Positions 56,672 through 64,000 of a DNA stretch of 64,000 nucleotides are shown piece by piece. The notes beneath the pieces were generated by a model. That model was not told the origin of the DNA. It saw only the letters and a program-made list of their open reading frames with translations, and did no database searches. Origin of the DNA: Hyaloscypha bicolor E (taxonomy: Eukaryota; Ascomycota; Leotiomycetes; Helotiales; Hyaloscyphaceae). Position numbers and translations under genes: made by a program. Each line of letters starts with the position of its first letter. Positions within the stretch are counted from its first letter, which is position 1. The stretch is from positions 330,152 to 394,151 of the forward strand of contig NW_020194563.1 of assembly GCF_002865645.1 (NCBI RefSeq). The letters run 5' to 3'.

Positions 56672-58445
56672 CTAAAGCTTCACAGCGCCATCATCATCAG
56701 CATCACCATCATCGCTCTTAGACGTTAATTCCTCACTCTCACCAAAACACTCGGGCTTTGTAGGGCTATCTAGCGCCTCATAGCCAGAAGAGCTCAAATC
56801 AAGACTCTTCAAACTTTCCTCCAAATGCTCTATATTTTCAGTCCTTCCAGCAGAGATACTGGCGATCAGATAGGTCGGATCTGTATTTGAATCGTGACGC
56901 TTTCCTTCTGGCACTTTCTCAACCAATACTCTGAAAGTGTCCTTTCTAACTAGTTCCAAGATCTTGCCCATTAGTTTCTCCGTATCTTTCTTAGCCTGTG
57001 GACCATTGCCTTCGTAGACATCCGGCATCCTCCAATTCGGGTAAAGATTCCGATGTGGTGACCGAATTTCAACACCACTTGCATGAACCGAAAAGTAGTG
57101 TTCGCACAATCGGCAAGTAGGTTTGCTGCAGCCGATGTATTTGTAACCATTGAAGAACCTGGAGGGGCGAGTACCGTCATCACTCTCAAGCCAGTCCAGG
57201 AGAAGGACCTCGGCGTGTACAATAGGTCGAAACTTCTGTTTGCTGGTCTTGGCTCGGATGGATTTATCCAGTTCAAACTTCTGTAGTTCTTGTGCATGTT
57301 CTCTGTACTCCTCTAGCTTCCGCGCGTCAGAGGTCATGCACCCGATGATACGATGCGCTGACATTTTCTCTGGAGAGTGTTTGCCTTTGAATATATATCT
57401 CCCGGGGACACTCGAGGCAATGTAACGGACCGTGTAGTTGTCGAAGAGTTCGGGCCATAGCTTGCTCGTCGATACAAGAGTTTTGGCAGCTCGTAGATAA
57501 GAAAGTAGCCGCCCCGCGAGATGCCGAAGTTCGCTCCAGCACTCAGATCTATTCATTCTACCCTCTCTGGCTCTACGGCGAATAAGGACCTCAATCTCAG
57601 ACTTGTAGAGGCGGTCAATATGTTTCAGTAAGCTTTCGCAGTGCTGAGAAACTAATCGACCACTCAGTATAGAACATTAAAATAGAGTCGAAGCACTCAC
57701 AATCATCATCTTTCAGCCCCGCAGAGTTGGAGAAGAGCAATTTTTCTTGCAAGCTCTGAAGCTCTCTGAGTACTAATCTAGCTGAGGAAGAAGTAAGGAT
57801 TTTTGAAATCAGATTGATGTCGTTGCACTTACATTCATCCGTGTTTTCTGTCTGACACCCGCTGATGCAAGAGGCCACTTGTCCCTTCAGCGCGTTCACG
57901 TAATACTGGACCCGAGGTCTGGTGAAAGATATCGATTTCCGTAATATGTTTGAGGTTATACTCAGCAAGTCACGCCTTTCTGCCTTGCCCAGAGCGTTAA
58001 GAATAGAAACAATGAAAATCTGAGTGCGATCAAGTTCCTCCCTGTCTCGTTGATTTGAAGTGAATCGATACTGAATGTGGTCTGGATATTGTAACACAGT
58101 CAAGGCAGTAATTGTGTTCCCACCCCGCTCAGTATCACACAACTGGGCGAACTTGTTCACGAAATCGTGGAAGGCGCGTTCAGGAGATTGTTCTGCATCC
58201 AAGGATAGATCGGGAAAATTTACAGGGAGATTGCCAATGCATGCATCATTGAGTGCGGAAAGAAGGATGATGGGCCCGTAGAATCTATTGGTAAGACTAT
58301 AGCTGAGCTGAACAGGGACACGAGGATTTGCATTCATCCTATGGACCACATGTTAGCCCTAATCGTAACAAACAGTCAGGCCATTCTCTTTACTAACTTG
58401 TAAGAGGTTGTGTCTTCCAAGTAATGGGTGAGTTGATAGGGATAT
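56672..58445 (-). CDS. OTT_1508-like nucleic-acid deaminase family protein
   Basis: Supported exons: 58398-58445, 57833-58338, 57701-57781 and 56672-57651. Splice phases agree across GTTAGT, GTAAGT and GTGAGT donors; the 57781 and 57651 junctions are small in-frame joins. A 5' exon is still missing: a frame at 58694-58458 is a candidate but I found no convincing donor. The deaminase core is FRPIVHAEVLLLDWLES (His-Ala-Glu zinc/proton site) with GYKYIGCSKPTCRLCEHYF (Cys-x(2-4)-Cys zinc ligands), the OTT_1508 pattern. Upstream come the family helices YLEDTTSYK, LTNRFYGPIILLSALNDACI and ECWSELRHLAGRLLSYLRAA. The C-terminus is an acidic low-complexity tail. Deaminase folds of this group are predicted to act on nucleic acids; no activity is established. 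Confidence 0.8.
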
Positions 58446-59664
58446 CTGTTTAATTGTTTATGAGAAGGTGATTTTCGAAAGATTGAGCGAGGGAGCTGCT
58501 ATAGCTGCTATATAGTTAGGTTCCGAGAATCGAGGGGTTGGGTGAAAAGAATATTGACGGGGCCTTTGTAAATATATGAAGCTGACGAAAGGCTCAACAG
58601 GCTCCACAGAGTTCTGTCTGCATCCGCACACTTCTTGAAGTGCTTTGACTCGCGATTCCATAACCGGATACTTGTCATCTTCTGCGAAAGCCAACGGAAC
58701 TGAGACGGCCCATGCATGGAAACTAACGAGCGCAGATCTCCAACTGCACCGTGCCGGAATACGATGACAAAATTTTATATGGGAGTGAGGCGGCCAATCA
58801 GGGCAGTTTACGCATGCATATGTTCCTCACCGAGTGTGCGGGCTGAAGTTAGGAATGCCTTCAAACGAACCACGTATACACAGCCAACCTGCCCCGGTGA
58901 GTGAACTCAAAATAGCAGGGAAATTCTAGCCAGACTTGCATAATGAGAAATATATCATGCGTAAGGCAGTTTCTTCTGATTTCGTGGACTCAGTCGGCCT
59001 TGCAACACAGTTGGCCTCGGGACCGGTTCCAGTAGGCCTCCGGTAGGCCTCCAACAGGCCGCCAGGCAGATTGAGCGCCACTCTGCAGTTGGCCTCACAA
59101 GTTGACTTCGGCAAGATGCAATAGGCGGGCTACACGACAAAATGCATGCGAGGTTGTGTAAACTATCACACCACGATTATGTAAAGTGAGATTGTGACAT
59201 GGGGATATTAACCCTTTTCTTACCCTGAGAGCAAAACTGTACCAGCACCTGGTTTGAAGTTGAATTTTACCAAGGTTTGCCGTGCCAAATTCAATCCCGT
59301 CCTTTGCCTCTAGTGCAACCTCCAGGTTCGGAACCGAAGCTTATCGCGAGAACGGACTAGCAACAGTAGTTGCTCTATCAGTAAAACTCACATTCTCAAT
59401 TGGGTCAGTTCGGCGGATTAGGAGTAGTGAGCAGAGAAGAGATGGTGGTGTAACTAAGAGGTGCTGGACATTGAGGTGGCACTGGATATCAGTAAGTTCA
59501 TTTACAACTCGTGTATCATGGATGCTGGGATTCTAACTCACAAAAGCCCTCATTGTGCAACCCACGGTTCATATCCCTGGCTCGTTGTAGCACGGTATAT
59601 CCAGCGGTGTGGATTTTTGCACCCCCCAGCTTCTCTTTGGTTGTACTCGATCGAAAGAAGTATC
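58446..59664. other. Mostly intergenic, possible 5' exon and GGCCTCC repeats
   Basis: 58458-58694 (minus) may hold the first exon of the deaminase gene. At ~59025-59080, imperfect tandem copies of TAGGCCTCC lie in a GC-richer patch; related GAGGCC-rich sequence recurs near 60985-61050. Otherwise nothing supported. Confidence 0.35.
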
Positions 59665-60566
59665 ATGTCTCATTCGAATTCGGGCTCAGGATGGTCCTTC
59701 ACCCCCAATTACCCAGGTGACGAGTCAGATTTTCCTTCGGATCTTCAACCAAACTATCAAGGCTACACTGGGTACAACGATATGGCAGCCACAGAATATC
59801 CTGGACAATCGTCTTACTCCGGAAATTCCATTTCCACGCCTTCCATGGGTTCCAACATCTACACCCCCAATGACAGTCAGTACAACAGCAGCAATTTGGA
59901 TACCCCGGGGACAAACGTCTCCTCGAGTTACCAGAATCAGGGCCTGTAGGGCTCAAACATTGCAAGCATTGCACCGACCGGATATGGACACCAGGTCCAA
60001 GACTACTCCACAAGCTTTAGTATGGACTCATACCAAAGTAACCCAGGCCCTGGAACCTATGTTGACCAGTCATTTGGAGGTAGCCATGACCAAAACTTTC
60101 AGGATCAAAACACAATGTCATATCCATTCTCTTCTACCCCATCAACGGCATTGAGTTATGACGTCGGAGACCCTGGCCCACTCGAAAATACTCCACAGCA
60201 AGAAGACAGACTTTCAAGTGCAGATTTTCCGTGTGAATATTGCGAAAGGGGATTCTCGAAACAATACGAATTGACGTTAGTTTCCTTTTAAATTTCTCAG
60301 AAAATTGAATGCAACTTACCATTTACAGTAAACACATACGCATCCATACAAAGCCTTTAAGTTGCGAAATCTGCTGGAATTTTGAAACAGCTCAGAAGAA
60401 AGACTTGGACCGACACCTCTTGGTCTATCATCCGTCATATGCGCAGTCACAAAATATACCAGAAAACTTGAAAGAATGTGAGGATTGTAGGCGGAAGTTC
60501 AGGAGCGACAATTTGAAACGGCATCAACGAAACGCAAAGCATGGAGAATATCGAGACAGGACCTAA
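59665..60566 (+). pseudogene. C2H2 zinc-finger protein with a nonsense codon
   Basis: Exons 59665-60275 and 60329-60566 (GTTAGT donor, TTACAG acceptor). The N-terminal ~200 residues are Ser/Asn/Tyr/Pro-rich, as in fungal transcription-factor activation regions. Three zinc fingers follow: CEYCERGFSKQYELTKHIRI(H), CEICWNFETAQKKDLDRHLL...H and CEDCRRKFRSDNLKRHQRN...H. An in-frame TAG at 59947-59949 separates the N-terminal part from the fingers. The sequence on both sides is coherent (TNVSSSYQNQGL* then GSNIASIAPTGYGH). A 33-nt in-frame GT-AG segment (59916-59949) could remove it but is shorter than other introns here. Most simply a recent CAG-to-TAG nonsense mutation. Confidence 0.65.
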
Positions 60567-61492
60567 GAGATCCCATTATTATTTTCGTTTGTCTTTCCAT
60601 TGGTCTTTCCATTGGTCTTTTCAGGAATTCAGGATCGCGGTAGCGGATTTTCTTTTATTAATGTTTAGCTCACATCCAGTTTATGCCTTTCTTATATTCT
60701 GGTTTTCCTTATATTACTTTTGGGTTTCTAATTGCTGGATTCCATCGAATGCAACGTGCTGGATATCATGTTTCTAGTGATACTGCATTATTGGTTAAAT
60801 TTTATGGGATGACTAGCTTCTGCTTTATTTCGCTAGGAGTCACCGGAAATGTGAAAATTGTTAGACTCACGGAGTAGATTTCCGAGACAGCCAGTGTATC
60901 CGATTCTCTCAAAGTGGCGTGGAAATCGCACCCCAATCTGTCAACGAGGAGGATATTCTCGCTAACACGTGTCAAGAGCGGGGGTGAGGCCGACTGCATT
61001 TGTTCGGCCTCCTGCAGGCAGGACACGCTGCTGCATGAGGCCTCTTGCATTTACGAGGCTGACATGCTCTCGTGTGGCGGAGTGCGAATGGCGAGCCTTG
61101 CAGTATCTGGCTGTGTTTGTTGGCTTTGTAGCATTGTGTTTCTCGAAGGTTGACTCTCTAGCAGCATGCATGAATTTACCACTATTTCACCTCGTCCAGA
61201 AAAGACGCCACGGTGGACCGATCCTGCTGCCAAAACTAGGGTGCAAGTCAACAATATTAATCTGTAACTTGAGGTATTACATCATATCACATTTGTTAAC
61301 TCTCGCGGCCTTACCTGGCATCATTGAATTGACTTTGCTTATTATTGTTAATAGGTAAGAACCTCTCTGGAATTGCACGTGCTCAATACTATTACCACAC
61401 TTCGAACTCATATTACAAATAATTTGGTTCATAGAAAACCAAACTTGATCTTCCGTTTACTTCGCAAGCCTACTGATTCCCTTAGACGTGAC
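60567..61492. other. Intergenic
   Basis: About 925 bp with no supported gene; a GAGGCC-rich patch lies near 60985-61050. Confidence 0.4.
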
Positions 61493-62120
61493 ATGGCTTC
61501 CGCAACTGCAACCGTCGCCTTAAAAAGGAGTAAGCAGGGTGTACTTGTTCATTCAAGAGCCTATCAGAAGGAAATGCTAGAAGAGAGTTTGAAAAGAAAT
61601 GTCATCATCGCAGTATGTTTACCTCTTTGCGCACTACCATGGCAATAAATAATAACACGCTCTTAGATGGATACTGGAAGCGACAAAACGCATATGTAAG
61701 CCAGAATAATTCTCTGACCATTTACCTCTCCCTATATTTGGCATAATCTGGACAAACTCTGTCCGATAGAGCGGTGCTCCGTATCAAGAAGGAACTAGAA
61801 GTTTCGAAGCCTGGAAAGGTAGTGTCTTTCCCATAAACACTAGTCGTAACTAACCAAATTAGCTCATATGGTTCTTAACTCCAATTGTGGCTCTCTGCTT
61901 GCAGCAGCTTTCCGTTCTGCAGTCTCAAATATCTTTGGTAAGGATCAAGCCATTTACTTCACTTGATAATGTTAGTAGTTGGACGGAGAAGTCTGTTTAT
62001 GATGCTATGTTATTCAGCGTTAATATCGTTGTCTCGACATATGCAGTCTTGTGTGATGCGTTGTGTCATGCTTTCATAGATATGGAGTCACTCGCTCGGA
62101 TTGTATTGGATGAAGGCTAG
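61493..62120 (+). pseudogene. Truncated Dicer-like protein (N-terminal helicase start only)
   Basis: Four tiny exons: 61493-61612, 61667-61695, 61770-61818 and 61863-62120, all GT-AG with consistent phases. They give 151 aa matching the beginning of the Dicer-like (DCL2-type) helicase: AYQKEMLEESLKRNVIIA, the Walker A MDTGSDKTHI (the normal G-S-G-K-T has an Asp), LIWFLTPIVALCLQQLSVLQ, VNIVVSTYAVLCDALCHAF and SLARIVLDEG, where DEAH would follow. The frame stops immediately after DEG at 62118-62120, so helicase domain 2, dimerisation, PAZ and both RNase III domains are absent; none is seen downstream to 63650. A non-functional duplicate or fragment. The intact gene, if present, lies elsewhere. 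Confidence 0.82.
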
Positions 62121-63654
62121 CTACTCCCTATTAAGAAAATCATTTTCTTACCCGCTAGCACATAACTGAGCCAACAAGAGCCCAGGAAGCAACCTGCAAG
62201 AGCCGCCGCAAACAGAAAATGGATCTATCCCTGCATGTGAAACCACCAATCATGGTGCAAATCTCTTTTGATGGGAATGGGTCTATCGCGAATGACTCAC
62301 ATGATTCTGGTCAAGTTAATCTGTTTTAATTCATTATCCGGCAAGTTAGCATAGCAAATGTTAGCGTTGATAGAGTAATTGGGAGATTTGGCAATGAGCA
62401 GTGTGATAAATTTGTGAGGTCAAAGGGGCCACTGTTGTACGGAGTACACATGCCTTGTCCACTTCTTAGACTCCCAGCCCTCTACGCTCTTCAAATCACC
62501 AAATCCGCATCTGCGTGGGCATATTTGCTAAATGGCTCAACACGGAGTGTGATGAAGCATTCCTGGGGCAGGCTTCATGCCCCAGGCGTGTTCCATTATT
62601 TCGAATTGATATTCGTGTTTTCAGAGTTGGCTCCAACCATTTCATTGGAGGTCGGAGTCGCACTGTTTACTCTACTGCACAGTACTTTATCCGTGACTCG
62701 TTTAAATATGTTGCATAACGTTACTGCTATGTTTTTAAAGATTGCCATCTCCCAGCGCCAATGAGGAACAATAACTTGGCATGCATCCACCTTCCTCTCC
62801 GCTTTGAGTTCGGTCCTTTGCCGCACAGACGCCCGTGTATTCATTTGACAAATTTCCCGAGGAGAGTGAAGAGGAAAGAAAGGATGCGAAAATATTGGAT
62901 GCGTTCGAGATCAGCAACCCCCGTGTTGGCCTCAGCACTCACGTGTTTTAAGCGGATCTATTACCCCGCCCCCTTTTCCTCTTTCCTCGGTCCGCCTCTC
63001 GCCCAGACGACCCCCCCTCATGACGACAACCACGAATTCGTTCTTTTCACTTGGAGTGGCAGGACTAGTACGACTTTGCTAAGACAGGGGGCTTATAATC
63101 CTAGCATTGATGTGGTGGCCCGAGGTTACAAACGACTAACTCTCTGACGTGAAATCAGTCCAAGAGTAAAGCTTGACCCACGGCCCTATAAATGACCTGA
63201 TTATTTTCAATTATGAATGTATTCTGCATGATCTAAGTAGCTCCCGGCAAGTGAGAGACGGCAGATCATTATGGATGCATGTCATGTAGTACGAAAGCTA
63301 GTTGAGTAGCTTGCGTATTCATTCGGTTCTGCGGATCTACCCCGCACTCAAGCAAACAACTAAAGTCTGCTAGATCGTCTCTCCTTTCCAAGGCGCCTTT
63401 TATAACCACTCGTATGCTAGCAAATGTGGCTCTCGACTGAAGATGGCTTCATCAGACACCCTTTTACTTTCGTGTGATTGGTCACTTTCCGGAAGGCAAG
63501 GTTTCCAACCGACTATCGAATGCTACCCAAGTGCGGGGATTACTAGGACCATCTTAATGCGGAGTAGCAAACTTTCACTGGTAAGTATAAATTATGTAGT
63601 TCCTTCATCCATCGAGCTGTTCATTAATCTCCAAATCAGGATTCGCCCTTCATC
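62121..63654. other. Intergenic, weak frames only
   Basis: About 1.5 kb. Plus frames at 62515-62718 (TECDEAFLGQASCPRRVPLF) and 62761-63147 have protein-like patches without motifs. No further Dicer domains found. Confidence 0.35.
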
Positions 63655-64000
63655 ATGTCTTACACAGCAACCGAGACCGCAACGCACACTCTTCCGTCCT
63701 TCCATGTCCCGAAGCAATGCAAGGCTGGAGTTGTTGTGAATGAGGGACCTGACTTCCGCGTTGTATGCCTTGGCCTCGCCCAGACTCCATCCGTTCTTCC
63801 TTGTACAATGATTGACTTCACTCCAGGAGGTTCAAGATGTCCCTGTCCCAACCCCGGGTCCTGAGGATGTCCTGATCAAGCTTAATGCAACCGGACTCTG
63901 CATGAGCGACATCCATTTCATGATGAATGACTGGGCATTACCACCAATGTCTCAATTTGGAACTCGATGTGCAGGCCACGAAGGCGCTGGTGTGATTGTT
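63655..64000 (+). CDS. Zinc-dependent alcohol dehydrogenase (MDR family), 5' part
   Basis: Exons 63655-63762 and 63827 to the window edge (GTATGC donor, CTCCAG acceptor), 94 codons seen. The protein starts CKAGVVVNEGPDFRVEVQDV and PVPTPGPEDVLIKLNATGLC, with the catalytic-zinc Cys in TGLCMSDIHF, then TRCAGHEGAGVIV, the G-H-E-G-x-G signature with the second zinc ligand. This is a medium-chain alcohol dehydrogenase, NAD(P)-dependent, cytosolic. The gene continues beyond 64000. Confidence 0.87.

Noticed and set aside
59540..59625. Possible tRNA B-box-like sequence GGTTCATATCCC
   Set aside because: Does not match the GWTCRANNC consensus and no A box or cloverleaf could be formed.
62414..63147. 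Hoped-for continuation of the Dicer-like gene
   Set aside because: No helicase domain 2, PAZ or RNase III motifs in any frame; the stop after DEG and loss of similarity end the relic at 62120.

Overview
This is a window of nuclear DNA from a filamentous ascomycete (Pezizomycotina, probably Leotiomycetes/Helotiales; the class is an inference from gene content). The evidence is genes split by 45-80 nt introns with fungal branch points (CTAAC/CTGAC), typical Pezizomycotina families (DUF6594, CorA-like, OTT_1508-like deaminase, intradiol dioxygenase, LtrA, Ubc6, Sam50, UFD1/zinc finger, SRR1) and AT-rich mobile-element debris. Gene models were built by hand from frame, GT/AG and branch-point signals. 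No search was run, so family names rest on recognised motifs.

Layout. 0-7.5 kb: the 5' part of a DUF6594 gene, a retropepsin-like protein, and the divergent housekeeping pair UBC6 / SAM50. 7.5-14 kb: a gene-poor, decaying stretch with palindrome clusters, an amidohydrolase pseudogene split by a 545-bp hAT-type MITE with an intact 8-bp target duplication, a carboxy-muconate cyclase-like pseudogene, a GNAT acetyltransferase and a broken unknown gene. 14-23 kb: a secreted Cys-rich protein, two tiny three-exon paralogues, a CorA-like membrane protein and a non-RD kinase. 23.5-25.6 kb: a dead Ulp1-like protease. 26-46 kb: mostly intact genes (SRR1-like, UFD1/zinc finger, F-box, secreted intradiol dioxygenase, LtrA, GCIP-like, a single-pass membrane protein, acetamidase, a carboxylesterase lacking a start codon, a cupin-like membrane protein). 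46.8-54.2 kb: one very large gene (about 2,370 aa) joining a UPF1/ZNFX1-like SF1 helicase, an NFX1-type zinc-finger segment and three CbbX/SpoVK-type AAA+ modules. 55-64 kb: a conserved fungal protein, an OTT_1508-like deaminase, a C2H2 protein with a nonsense codon, a truncated Dicer-like relic and the 5' end of a zinc alcohol dehydrogenase.

Themes. Two neighbouring aromatic-catabolism-type genes at 8.8-11.2 kb are both dead, while a secreted intradiol dioxygenase at 33 kb is intact. The right-hand 16 kb gathers nucleic-acid-related families (helicase/AAA, deaminase-like, Dicer relic); a shared RNA-related or defence role is speculative. The large helicase/AAA gene has an uninterrupted frame over seven exons, but needs one GA-AG and one GT-GG intron to give the full protein. 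This is the most checkable surprise in the window.
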